A stretch of 64,000 nucleotides of DNA from Clavibacter michiganensis subsp. insidiosus (GCF_002240565.1 NZ_MZMO01000001.1:744001-808000), one strand, 5' to 3'. Positions 41,068-49,674 are shown, counted from the first letter of the stretch. Notes: generated from the sequence alone by a model not told the origin. Numbers and translations: made by a program.

Positions 41068-42393
41068 TCAGGCGCGCACCCCGGCTGGCGATGGTACCGA
41101 CGGCGGCGCGAACCGGAAGCGCACCGGCGAGCCGTCCGGCAGCGCCGCGACGCAGGTGCCGACGCCGAGGCTCGAGAGGTCCCAGTCCTCCACCACCGCC
41201 CCCGTGATGACCTCCTCGCGGAGACCGGATCCGCGCACCGACGCGTCGAACCGCGTCAGCTTGCGGTTCGCGCCGAATCGGTCGCCGACGAAGCGCCGCG
41301 AGTCCCCGTCGTAGAGGCGGAACGCGAACACGGATCCGAACGCCGACAGCACCGACGCGGCCATCTCGGGCCCGTACATCTCCTGCACCTGCTTGACGTT
41401 CTGCGTGCCGACGATGAACCGCAACCCGAGCGAGCGGCCGAAGTTCACGCCGTCGGAGAGGTGCGTCAGCTCGGGGAGCAGCGCGAACTCGTCGAGCACG
41501 AAGAACACGCGCCCGGCGGCGCGGCGGCGCGACATGGCCTCCTTCATCGCGACGTCGAGCATGGTCGTGAAGACCGGGGCGAGCGTGCTGCCCGAGGCGA
41601 TGTCGTACTCGAGGAAGAGTGCCCGCGCTCCCTTCGCCCGGAGGAACGCGCGGATGGAGAAGTCGCCCGGTCGCCCGAACGACGACCGGAACGACTCCTG
41701 GATCACCTGCTGCATGAACGCCATCGTCGCCATGGTCGAGTTCGACCCCTCCTTGGCGATGTAGTGGCGCGCGCCGCGGAGGTCGGCGTTGCCCGGTCGG
41801 TCCAATAGCGCGTGCATCTCGCCGATGCCCATGCCGCCGACGATCATGCGGATGTCGCGGTTCGAGCGCTCCTCGGATGCCCGGTACATCGCCGTGACGA
41901 GGGCCGTGAACACGTCGCGTGCGGCATTGGCGAAGTACGCGTTGTCGCCGGCGTCGGCGATGAGACGGGAGAACAGGCCGCTGCACATCTCGAAGATCTC
42001 GTCCTCGGGCAGGCGGCCCGGTGGCAGCGCGCGGAATTCCTCGAACAGGTTCCAGGAGACCTGCCCCGCGAACTCGTCGGCGAGCGTCGCGGCGATCACT
42101 GCGTCGCCCGGCCGGTGGAACGTCTCGTGGTAGTCGCCCTTGGTGTCGAACACGACCATCACGTCGTCGGCGGTCATGCTCGCGCGCACGGAGGCGACGA
42201 GCGCGGAGATGCCGACGGTCTTCCCGGTGCCGATGCCGCCGAGGTAGAGCACGTGCCGGCCGAGCATCGCGTCGTCGAACCCGATGCTCGTGCCGGCGCC
42301 GCCGTGCACGCCGAACTCCGCCGGCCGCGGGCCGATGTGCCCCGCGCAGTCCCGCAGCGCGGTGCCGCTGACGACCTCCTCCGAGTAGGGCAT
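41068..42393 (-). CDS. TraG/VirD4-like (TrwB-type) soluble ATPase
   Basis: A 441-aa P-loop ATPase of the conjugative coupling-protein class. Walker A GGIGTGKT is at 52-59, FDTKGDYHETFHRPG near 82-96, Walker B FFVLDEFALLPEL at ~297-309, and a sensor-like IVGTQNVKQVQEMYG follows. There are no N-terminal transmembrane helices and no relaxase or mating-pair genes nearby, so DNA conjugation is unlikely. It would form a hexameric pump at the membrane or act in the cytoplasm. The ATG at 42393 overlaps the B3 stop (TGATG), so it is tied to the A/B genes, and it lies mid-operon between A3-B3 and A2-B2. Confidence 0.85.
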   Translation of the reverse strand: MPYSEEVVSGTALRDCAGHIGPRPAEFGVHGGAGTSIGFDDAMLGRHVLYLGGIGTGKTVGISALVASVRASMTADDVMVVFDTKGDYHETFHRPGDAVIAATLADEFAGQVSWNLFEEFRALPPGRLPEDEIFEMCSGLFSRLIADAGDNAYFANAARDVFTALVTAMYRASEERSNRDIRMIVGGMGIGEMHALLDRPGNADLRGARHYIAKEGSNSTMATMAFMQQVIQESFRSSFGRPGDFSIRAFLRAKGARALFLEYDIASGSTLAPVFTTMLDVAMKEAMSRRRAAGRVFFVLDEFALLPELTHLSDGVNFGRSLGLRFIVGTQNVKQVQEMYGPEMAASVLSAFGSVFAFRLYDGDSRRFVGDRFGANRKLTRFDASVRGSGLREEVITGAVVEDWDLSSLGVGTCVAALPDGSPVRFRFAPPSVPSPAGVRA

Positions 42394-42659
42394 CACCACT
42401 CCGGTTCGGGGTCGTCGGTGTCGGGGTCCGGACCGGCGTACTCGGAGCCCTCCGACGGCGTCGATGGCTCAGGCGCCGCAGCATCCACCTGCTGCTCTCC
42501 GCCCGCCTCGGGCGCTGCCTCTTCCACGACTTCTCGGTCGCCCGACGAGTCGACATCCGCGGGAGCGCTTTCCGGTCCGACGGGCGGGTCGCTCGCGGTC
42601 GCATCCGTCGCCGTCTCCTCCACGCCGCCCTGGGGCGCGTCGGCTCTCCGGGGAAGCAC

Positions 42660-42740
42660 GGAAGCTGCATCCTCAGGTGCAGGTTCAGGTTCAGGTTCAG
42701 GTTCAGGTTCGGGTTCAGGTTCGGGTTCGGGCTCCGGTTC
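42660..42740 (-). repeat. Pro-Glu hexanucleotide repeat in B3
   Basis: Tandem CCTGAA/CCCGAA-type 6-bp units giving (PE)n on the - strand. A similar SG hexanucleotide linker occurs in celB. Confidence 0.75.
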
Positions 42741-42797
42741 TGCTCCGGTCGCCGGATCCGCGGATCCACCGGCCGGCGCTGGCGCGCCCCCGCTAGC

Positions 42798-43865
42798 TGT
42801 ACTGAGTCATCACGTTGGTGACTCTCGGGCCGCGGGCGTCAGCCCGTGGCTCGAGTGGATTCGTTCAGTGTTGTAGTGCTGGATCCACGGATCAAGGGCG
42901 TCGGTTCTGGCTTGGTTGCTGGTGAAGGGTTGCCGGTAGGCCCACTCGGTCGCGAGGGTGCGGTTGAAGCGTTCGACCTTGCCGTTCTGCCAGGGGCAGT
43001 GCGGGCGGATGAACTTCTGCCTCGCACCGAGCTGCGTGACCGCGTTCTGGAACGCGGCCGAGTGCCGGTAGGCGAACGCGTTGTCCGTCAGGACCCGTTC
43101 GATGCGGGTGATGCCGTGCTCGGCGAAGTACGCCGCGGCCCGGGTCAGGAACCCTGCCGCGGTCACGCCCTTCTCGTCCGGGTGGATCTCCGCGTAGGCG
43201 AGGCGGGTGTGGTCATCGACCACGGCGTGGACGTAATCGAACCCGATCCCACGACCACGAACCTGTTCGCTGCGGCCATGCGCCCGCCAGCCGCCGCCGT
43301 CCGGGATCCGGCCGAGCTTCTTCACGTCGACGTGGATCAGGTCGCCGGGATGCTCATGCTCGTACCGGTTTGCCGTCGACCGGGATGCCCGGATCACGGC
43401 CCCGGTGACGGGGTCCAACCATGCCAACGGCGGTGCCCCGTGCCGCCGCAGGACGCGGGAGATCGTGCGGGCTGGAACACCGGTCACCGGCGCCAACCGG
43501 GCAGGACCTGATCGCAATCGGGTCCTCGCTTCCACGACGGCTCGTTCTCGTTCCGGGCTCGTCCTCGTCGGCACCCGTCTCGGCCTCGAGGACCGGTCCG
43601 ACAAGCCTTCGAAGCCCTCGGACCGGAACCGATTCACCCACCGATGCGCGCACTGACGCGACACACCGAGTTCGCGCGCGACATGCGAGACCGGCCGACG
43701 ATCCTCGACCACCCGCCGCACGAGGAGAACCCTCCCGTGAACCGTCAGACGAGCATTAGCGTGGGACATCGAGGCCTCCTGGCAGTGGCAGAACTAGACA
43801 GCTCCATCAAGCCAGGAGGCCTCCTCACACGCCCCGAAGTGTCACCAACGTCATGGCCGGGTACA
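42798..43865 (-). mobile_element. IS481-family insertion sequence, copy B (IS1121-like)
   Basis: 1068 bp, ends TGTAC and TACA, flanked by the 6-bp repeat GCTAGC (42792-42797 and 43866-43871). It is inserted in B3 between its conserved head and acidic tail. Sequence differs from copy A at only a few positions, so transposition is recent. Confidence 0.93.
42810..43769 (-). CDS. IS481-family transposase, copy B
   Basis: A 319-aa intact DDE transposase with the same domain order as copy A (helix-turn-helix, then Asp/Asp/Glu core in HVDVKKLG, VLTDNAFAY and GKVERFNRTLA), ending ESPT. It has the same orientation as B3, so B3 transcription enters it from upstream. Confidence 0.95.
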   Translation of the reverse strand: MSHANARLTVHGRVLLVRRVVEDRRPVSHVARELGVSRQCAHRWVNRFRSEGFEGLSDRSSRPRRVPTRTSPERERAVVEARTRLRSGPARLAPVTGVPARTISRVLRRHGAPPLAWLDPVTGAVIRASRSTANRYEHEHPGDLIHVDVKKLGRIPDGGGWRAHGRSEQVRGRGIGFDYVHAVVDDHTRLAYAEIHPDEKGVTAAGFLTRAAAYFAEHGITRIERVLTDNAFAYRHSAAFQNAVTQLGARQKFIRPHCPWQNGKVERFNRTLATEWAYRQPFTSNQARTDALDPWIQHYNTERIHSSHGLTPAARESPT

Positions 43866-44164
43866 GCTAGCGCCCGGCTCGGATTCGACGGGATCGACGG
43901 CGACCGACGTAGTGCCCGTCGATTCGATGGCGTCGGGCTCCGGGAGGTCGTCCCGGAGCGATGGAGTCTCGTCGTCAGACGAGATGCTCGCCTCGTCGAG
44001 GCGCGCTTCCAGCTCCTCTCTCCTCTCGGTGGGTGTCACGGCGACCGCCTCGATGCCGTCGAGGAGTGCCTCGGGGTCGGAGTCCGCGAGGTGCGGTGCC
44101 CCGCCCAGCGACGCGATGACGACGGTTCCTCCCAGGAGGCCCCCGCCGATGAACGTCCTGCCTC

Positions 44165-44752
44165 TCATGTCCCGGCGGTCGCCTCGAACGTGATCGCTTC
44201 CCGCCCGCGCAGGGCGGCGATGAATCGGAAGGCCTCGTCCTCGATGTACTCGTCGAACGTCTGCTGCAGCTCCACCTCGCCGACGCGGATCGCGGCGCGG
44301 TCCTCCTCGTTCGCGAGCGCGTCCTCCTTCACTGCGAGAGCGATCTCCCCGAGGGTGCGTTCGCCGTCGACCCGGAGCAGGAACCTTCCCCCGTACTCGG
44401 TGAGCTCGAAGGGGTCGTCCACCTCCGACGTGAAGCGGTAGCCGTCGTCGAGGATCGCGTCGAGGATCACGTCGTACCGAGGAGCCGGGATGATCGACAG
44501 CTTGGAGAGGGGCGCTCCGTCCTCGATGAGCGCGACCATGCGGAGAGCGGTGCAGATCTCGAGGAGGCGATGCTCTTCCGGGGTGAACACGCGGCCGGTC
44601 TCGGTGGGGTCGAGGGAGAGGAGGAGCTCGAGCGCCTGCGGGGTGAGGTCGTAGCTCGCGGCCTTGCGCGTGAGGGGATCCTGGACGGCCATGTTGTGGC
44701 GGCCATCGAATTCGGCGATGTGGCCGAGCTGCACGACGCGCATTTCGTTCAT
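44165..44752 (-). CDS. A3: A-family protein
   Basis: 195 aa, intact. It contains the full A pattern: MAVQDPLTRKAASYDL, ALELLLSLDPTETGRVFTPEE, then DDGYRFTSEVDDPFELTEYGGRFLLRVDGERTLGEIALAVKED and DEAFRFIAALRGREAITFE. ATG at 44752 overlaps the A4 stop (ATGA); the in-frame ATG at 44743 aligns better with the MHVVxLG start of relatives (MRVVQLGH) and has GAGAGG upstream. Its stop overlaps the B3 start (ATGA). Role unknown. Confidence 0.75.
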   Translation of the reverse strand: MNEMRVVQLGHIAEFDGRHNMAVQDPLTRKAASYDLTPQALELLLSLDPTETGRVFTPEEHRLLEICTALRMVALIEDGAPLSKLSIIPAPRYDVILDAILDDGYRFTSEVDDPFELTEYGGRFLLRVDGERTLGEIALAVKEDALANEEDRAAIRVGEVELQQTFDEYIEDEAFRFIAALRGREAITFEATAGT

Positions 44753-45441
44753 CCTCTCGAGGGTGCTGTGAGTGGGGTGCGATGCGTGTTCACTCGCCGG
44801 ACTCGCCCGTTGGGGGGGAGTCTGCCTGGCTCCGCCTGACCCGCGATCGGCTCATCCACGGCCAGGGGGATCGCGTGCGGCTCGAACGAGACGGCCTCGT
44901 TCCCGCGGAGCGCTCGGATGAACCGGTACGCCTCGGCTTCGAGGAACTCGCCGAAGGACATGCCCGAATCGCGTTCGATCTCCTCGATGTCGGGCTGCTC
45001 CTCCGCGCGCGCGAGGGCCTCCTGCTGGACGGACGTGACGATCTCCGTGAGACTCCGCCTGCTGTCGGCCATCCCGAGGAAGCGGGTGCTGTGCTCGCTC
45101 AGCTCGAATGTCCGGCCGAGCGTCGACGTCAGCTGATAGCCGCCATCGGTCATGCCGACGAAGCGGATGTCGGCCCGCGGGACGGGGACGAACGTCAACT
45201 CGTCGACGGAGTCGCGGTCGCTGGTGATGGCCACGACTCCGAGACGAGCGAAGCCGCGGAGGTATCGCCATTCCTCCGGCGTGAAGTCGTGGACCGTCTC
45301 CGTCGGGTCGAGCTCGTGCAGCAACGCGTACATGGACGGGTCGAGCCGATACCCCTTCCTCTCCTCCGTCCGAGGGTCCTGGATGGTGACATTGGGCTCA
45401 CCGTCCACCTCGCTCAGATGTCCGAGCACTATGACGTGCAT
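44749..45441 (-). CDS. A4: A-family protein with C-terminal extension
   Basis: 230 aa, the most divergent intact member. Module 1 has VTIQDPRTEERKGY and LLHELDPTETVHDFTPEEWRYLRGFARLGVVAI; module 2 has DGGYQLTSTLGRTFELSEHSTRFLGMADSRRSLTEIV and EAEAYRFIRALRGNEAVSFE. About 40 extra basic or Pro-rich residues follow. The start MHVIVLGH lies within the A5 gene (13-nt overlap) and the stop overlaps A3 (ATGA). Confidence 0.75.
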   Translation of the reverse strand: MHVIVLGHLSEVDGEPNVTIQDPRTEERKGYRLDPSMYALLHELDPTETVHDFTPEEWRYLRGFARLGVVAITSDRDSVDELTFVPVPRADIRFVGMTDGGYQLTSTLGRTFELSEHSTRFLGMADSRRSLTEIVTSVQQEALARAEEQPDIEEIERDSGMSFGEFLEAEAYRFIRALRGNEAVSFEPHAIPLAVDEPIAGQAEPGRLPPNGRVRRVNTHRTPLTAPSRG

Positions 45442-46088
45442 GCCGCCCTCCTCTCCGTCGTCGTGATGGCTGTCGCCGGAGGAGCGCTGGCGTGGGACTC
45501 GCCGATGACCGACGCCGCGGGCGCGGGCTCGAAGGTCACCGTCGGGTTCCCACGCAGTGCATCCACGAAGCGATATGACTCGGCGACGAGGACGTCCTCG
45601 AAGCTCTGCCCATGGAGGCGGAAGCGCTCCTCGATCTCCTCCCGGTCGCCTTCGTCGGCGAGCGCCTCCCGCAGGACCGCTTCCGCGATCGCACCCATGT
45701 CTGTGCGGCCGTCGACCTTCTCCAGCAGACGCGTCCCGTACTCGCTCAGCTCGAACGGCCGATGGAGGTCGGAGTCGAAGCGGAAGCCATCGGCTAGCGC
45801 CGCGTCGAACCTGACGTCGGCGCGGGTGACGGGGATGAAGCGGAGAGCCGTGAGCGGAGCGTCGTCGTCGAACACCGCGACGACCCCCAGGCGCGCCATG
45901 CCCTCAAGCAGCCGGGACTCCTCCTCCGTGAACGCCCTGTCGGTCTCCCGGGGGTCGAGCGACGGGATCAGATCCGCGAGGGGCGGGCTGAGCGAGTAGC
46001 TCCTCGCCTCCTCGGTGAGCGGATCCTGGACGGTGACGGTGGGTGCGCCTGCGGAGTCGCACATGTGGCCGAGCGGTACGACGTGCAT
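45429..46088 (-). CDS. A5: A-family protein
   Basis: 219 aa, intact. VTVQDPLTEEARSYSL, LIPSLDPRETDRAFTEEESRLLEGMARLGVVAVF, then ADGFRFDSDLHRPFELSEYGTRLLEKVDGRTDMGAIAEAV and VAESYRFVDALRGNPTVTFE, plus a ~30-residue tail. It begins MHVVPLGH 42 nt after the A6 stop, and its 3' end overlaps A4 by 13 nt. Confidence 0.75.
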   Translation of the reverse strand: MHVVPLGHMCDSAGAPTVTVQDPLTEEARSYSLSPPLADLIPSLDPRETDRAFTEEESRLLEGMARLGVVAVFDDDAPLTALRFIPVTRADVRFDAALADGFRFDSDLHRPFELSEYGTRLLEKVDGRTDMGAIAEAVLREALADEGDREEIEERFRLHGQSFEDVLVAESYRFVDALRGNPTVTFEPAPAASVIGESHASAPPATAITTTERRAACTS

Positions 46089-46130
46089 GGTGTTCCTCCG
46101 AGGGGATCGTGGACTGCGGGATGAGGGGAT

Positions 46131-46728
46131 CTACGCGGGGAGCGCGTCCGCCGGGCGGGTGCGGCTCGGCTCGAGGCTGAGGGCGGGATTCGCGGCGCAG
46201 GCCTTCGCGAACCGGAAGGCCTCATCCCGGAGCAGATCGTCGAACAGGATGCCGCGACGCTCGTCCTCCTCGATCTCCCGGCGCTCGTCGTCATCGTCGA
46301 GCGCGCGGTCCCGGACGCTCCGCATGATCTCCCCGAGGGTGCGCCGGCCGTCGGCCTCGTGCAGGAACCTCGCGCCGTACTCGCTCAGCTCGAACGGACC
46401 CCCCCGGCTCGGAGCTGAGGCGGTACCCCTCCTCGAGCGCCGCGTCGAAGAGGATGTCGGTCCGGGTGACCGGGAGGAAGTCGAAGCGTGCGAACGGAGC
46501 GTCATCGGGGACGAGCGCGATGACCCCGATCCCGGCCATGTTGCGGAGGATCCGCCGTTCATCCGCCGTGAAGGGCTGGTCGGCGGCGACCGGGTCGACG
46601 CGTCGGATCAGGTCGAGGAGCCGCGGCGTGAGGGTGTAGCTCCGGGCTTCGTTCGTCACGGGGTCCTGGATGGTGATGTCCGGCGTCGGTCCGGAGTCCC
46701 GGAGCTGGCCCAGCTGTACGACGTGCAT
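46131..46728 (-). pseudogene. A6: A-family gene frameshifted in a C7 tract
   Basis: Starts MHVVQLGQLRDSG at 46728 and matches relatives through ILFDAALEEGYRLSSEPG, then leaves the frame at seven consecutive C (46399-46405, G on the coding strand). With six, the frame reads straight into GPFELSEYGARFLHEADGRRTLGEIM and on to the stop at 46131. The +1 in a homopolymer could be phase variation, programmed slippage or a sequencing error. Everything else is conserved. Confidence 0.8.
46399..46405. repeat. homopolymer C7 at the A6 frameshift
   Basis: A run of seven C within the A6 coding region; six would keep the frame open. It is a typical slippage site. Confidence 0.85.
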
Positions 46729-46770
46729 GTGTCTCCCCGTCTGCTGCGTGATCCGCGATCGTGCGGCCGG

Positions 46771-47544
46771 TCAGTCCCACGTACCCGCGAGCTTGCCGCG
46801 TGCCTGGGCGTCGAGGATCAGCGCACCGGCCTCGTACGAGATCCGGTCGAGGTCGTCGGTGCGGATGTAGAGGCCCGCATCGGACGCGCTGACGATGCCC
46901 AGCTCCCGCAGCAGCACCCAGAGCGCTGCGCCGAGGAGCGCGATGACCCCCAGCGCGACGAAGAGGACGAGCACGAAGAGGATCTTCGCCACGTCGTGCC
47001 GCGTGGTGATCTCCTGCCGCTGGCTGCCGGTGATCACGCCGAGGACCGCCGCCCTGCTGCGGAGCACGAAGAACCCGATCACCCCCAGGACGACGGCGAA
47101 GAAGGTGCCCACGCCGAACAGCCACGCGAGCCCGTCGAGGCTGGAGGAGTCGGCGCCCACGAGCACCAGCCAGGCGATGAGGCTGACGAGGAGGTTGATC
47201 GCGGTACCGGCGAGCGCGGCCACGCCGAGCGCGTCGTAGCCGGTGTCGCGGCCCACCTCGATGCCGTCGACCTTGTCGATCTTGTACTCGCGCGAGTACG
47301 TGGACGAGGACGTGACCGTCTTGGCCTCGGCGGAGTAGATCACGCGGGAGTCGGTGACGAAGAGGTAGCTCACCAGGCGGCCGAGCGGTCGGGTGCGGCG
47401 CGCGACGGGGTAGGTGCCGAGCACGGTCTCGTCCGGCAGCAGCCGGAACGGATGCGTCGGTGCGGGCGGAGCCGTGACGCCTCCGCTGCCGTCCTCGGCG
47501 ATCGGCTTCGTCGCGGCGTCGTCATCCATCTGCGGTTCGAACAT
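46771..47544 (-). CDS. PH-like-domain membrane protein
   Basis: A 257-aa protein. A disordered N-terminus (~1-35) is followed by a bacterial PH-like domain (ETVLGTYPVARRTRPLGRLVSYLFVTDSRVIYSAEAKT, SREYKIDKVDGIEVG) and then four predicted transmembrane helices at ~105-215, ending in a short soluble tail (RTDDLDRISYEAGALILDA). No named family. GGGGAG precedes the ATG at 47544, and the upstream lipoprotein gene ends 4 nt before it, so the two are co-translated. A6 follows after 42 nt, placing this gene near the head of the A/B run. Confidence 0.7.
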   Translation of the reverse strand: MFEPQMDDDAATKPIAEDGSGGVTAPPAPTHPFRLLPDETVLGTYPVARRTRPLGRLVSYLFVTDSRVIYSAEAKTVTSSSTYSREYKIDKVDGIEVGRDTGYDALGVAALAGTAINLLVSLIAWLVLVGADSSSLDGLAWLFGVGTFFAVVLGVIGFFVLRSRAAVLGVITGSQRQEITTRHDVAKILFVLVLFVALGVIALLGAALWVLLRELGIVSASDAGLYIRTDDLDRISYEAGALILDAQARGKLAGTWD

Positions 47545-47548
47545 GCGG

Positions 47549-49540
47549 TCAGGCTCCCCAGGGGTCGGTGCGGTCGGTGGTGCGTGCGGTGGTGGACATC
47601 GTGGCCGAGGTGGGTCGGGCGCCGAGCAGGGTCGGTCGCGTGCCCGTGCTGCGGCGCGGCGGGGTCATGGACAGCGCCCCGTGGCGGGGAGGTCCGCCGG
47701 CCGCCTCGCGCGGCGGATCCATGTCGAGCGCACCCGTGCGAACGCCGACCATGGCGGACGGGGCCGGTGCCGGGAGCGCGAGCAGCGAGCCGCGCTCCGC
47801 CGCGCCGGCGCCGAGGGCCGGCTCGATCGCGAGCCGCGCGTCGAGCCGGGTCCGGCGTCGCGCGGCCAGCGCTGCGTCCAGCCGCGCCCGTGCTGTGGCG
47901 ACGCACGCCGCCACCGCCCGTCGACGCCGGATCAGGAGCGCGAGCCCGACGGCGAGCGCGAGTGCCAGGACGGCCGCGGCGGCGACGCCCGCCGGCGTCA
48001 GGCTGCTCGTGCGGATCACGGTGATCCGGGCGCCGTCTGCGCCCGAGCCGCCCCGCGCCCCGTCGACCCAAGAGCCGAACGGGAGGTCCAGCGTCACGTC
48101 GGTGCCGTCGAGGACGCGGTGACCGGACGCGAGGGCGTCGAAGCCGGGGGCGATCGCGTACTCCGAGTGGTGGACGAGGAACCCGCCGTCCACCACCCGC
48201 GCTCCGACGGACGCTCCCGGGACCCACCTCGCATACCGGTCCGCGAAGTCCTCGACGCTCGCGCCCGTGATGGTCACGGTGTAGGTCGTGCTGTCCGGCC
48301 CCGCGTCGGAGGCGATCGTGCCGAGGTCCGGATCCGGCCGGTAGCGCTGCAGGAACCCGTCCCCGACGGCGTCGGCGCTGGAGGTCGGGACGACGATGGT
48401 GGTCGTGCCGATGACGTCCCCGCCGGAGCCGACGGAGAGGTGCGATGAGACCGACGAGATGGGCGGGCTGAGCACGAAGCTCACGGGGCCGGCGGTGGTC
48501 GACCCCACGTCCATCGACTCCGGGGAGTAGTCGGCGCCTGCGGTGAAGCGATCGGGCACCCCGCTGCGCCCGATGGCGTCGACTGCGCACACCGCCGCGC
48601 ACGACGCCGTGTCGGTGAGCTGCAGGACCTCCTGCGAGGGGTCGTCCGCCCGCGGGGAGATGTCGACCGCGAAGGTCGTGGCGCCGCCGCCGAGCGCGGT
48701 CGTCGTGTCCGCCTGGATCGCCACCGCGGCGCCGGTGAAGGCCATCGTCCACGTGCCCGGCTCGGGTGCGGCGACCTCTCCTCCCGCAGGCATGGCGCCC
48801 CGGACGAACGCGTCGAGGCGCGCCTGGTCGGCCTGGTCCCTTCCCGGCTCGGCGCGGAACGTGATCGTCCGCGTGATTCGCCCCGGGTCGGATGCGTCCG
48901 TCGCCATCGAGACGCCGTCGAAGCCGTGGTTCTCCTCGTGCGAGTAGGAGAGCGGATCCCCGACGTCCGTGTGCCGCTCTCCCGCGAACACGACGGCCGC
49001 GCGCCCCTCTTCGCGCAGCGATCCGACGCCCTCGCTGCCGTCCACGATCAGGCCGGAGAACATCCACCCCAGCAGGTCGCTGCTCGTGAACGACTCCTGC
49101 AGGTCGATGCCCCGCACGAGCGCGGAGTCGGTGACCGCGAACCGGGGCGCAGACGAGCCCGTGCGCGAGGAGAGGAGCGCGGCGACCTCGCGCGAGTAGT
49201 CCGCGGGGGAGGAGAACGCGAGCGTGAGGGTCGCGGTGATGCCGCCGTCGGCGGTGCCGGTGATGCCCGAGTAGGCCAGCGGGGACGGCAGGTGCCGGCG
49301 GATGGACGCGTCGATGGCGGCCGAGCCGCCCGGGACCTTGGCGAGGTCCTGCTGGCTCAGCGTGACGGTCATCTGGCGGGAGCCGGATCCGCCGGCGTCC
49401 ACGGTCATCGTGGTGTCGATCACCGCCCCGCAGGCGCTGAGGGCGAGGGCGATGGCGATGCCCAGCACGGCGGCGAGGCGTCGGCGCCCGCGCGCCCCCG
49501 GCGCGGCCCGGGTCGGTCGGCGCCTCGTCACGGGGTGCAC
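47549..49540 (-). CDS. large LppM-like lipoprotein with C-terminal transmembrane helix
   Basis: A ~663-aa exported protein. Basic start, hydrophobic core and lipobox LSAC with Cys37, then two repeated extracytoplasmic regions of the DUF3153/LppM type (VIDTTMTVDAGGSGSRQMTVTLSQQDLAK near 40-68 and a second beta-rich half). A transmembrane helix near 535-560 (AGVAAAAVLALALAVGLALLI) precedes a ~110-residue Arg/Pro-rich cytoplasmic tail. The start is uncertain: GTG at 49540 or 49531. It is the first gene of the run leading to the A/B genes; in mycobacteria LppM is a surface lipoprotein affecting phagosome traffic, which should not be transferred here. Confidence 0.7.
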   Translation of the reverse strand: MHPVTRRRPTRAAPGARGRRRLAAVLGIAIALALSACGAVIDTTMTVDAGGSGSRQMTVTLSQQDLAKVPGGSAAIDASIRRHLPSPLAYSGITGTADGGITATLTLAFSSPADYSREVAALLSSRTGSSAPRFAVTDSALVRGIDLQESFTSSDLLGWMFSGLIVDGSEGVGSLREEGRAAVVFAGERHTDVGDPLSYSHEENHGFDGVSMATDASDPGRITRTITFRAEPGRDQADQARLDAFVRGAMPAGGEVAAPEPGTWTMAFTGAAVAIQADTTTALGGGATTFAVDISPRADDPSQEVLQLTDTASCAAVCAVDAIGRSGVPDRFTAGADYSPESMDVGSTTAGPVSFVLSPPISSVSSHLSVGSGGDVIGTTTIVVPTSSADAVGDGFLQRYRPDPDLGTIASDAGPDSTTYTVTITGASVEDFADRYARWVPGASVGARVVDGGFLVHHSEYAIAPGFDALASGHRVLDGTDVTLDLPFGSWVDGARGGSGADGARITVIRTSSLTPAGVAAAAVLALALAVGLALLIRRRRAVAACVATARARLDAALAARRRTRLDARLAIEPALGAGAAERGSLLALPAPAPSAMVGVRTGALDMDPPREAAGGPPRHGALSMTPPRRSTGTRPTLLGARPTSATMSTTARTTDRTDPWGA

Positions 49541-49674
49541 GGGGCGGCTGACCTGATCATGCGCTGAAAGTAGCGGCAGCCGACGGCCGGTCACCGGGGT
49601 TCTCCACGGCGGGGATCGTCGACGCGGATCGGCCGAGCTCGAGAGGGCCACGACGGGCGAGCGCGCGAAGCGGA

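Larger units (their letters stand above)
42393..44168 (-). pseudogene. B3: long B-family gene split by IS copy B
   Basis: The 5' part (44168 to 43867) encodes a hydrophobic N-terminus (FIGGGLLGGTVVIASLGG), DPEALLDGIEAVAVTPTERREE and LRDDLPEP. The 3' part (42796 to 42393) encodes Gly/Ala/Pro linker, a (PE)n repeat and a highly acidic tail ending DDPEPEW. Removing the 1068-bp element plus one 6-bp duplication restores a single 234-codon frame. ATGA coupling to A3 and TGATG coupling to the ATPase are both preserved. As found, the product would end inside the IS after ~105 residues and lose its acidic tail. Confidence 0.85.

Noticed and set aside
41068..42393. VirD4-like ATPase as evidence for an integrative conjugative element
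   Set aside because: No relaxase, integrase, mating-pair genes or attachment repeats are present, and the protein lacks N-terminal membrane helices.
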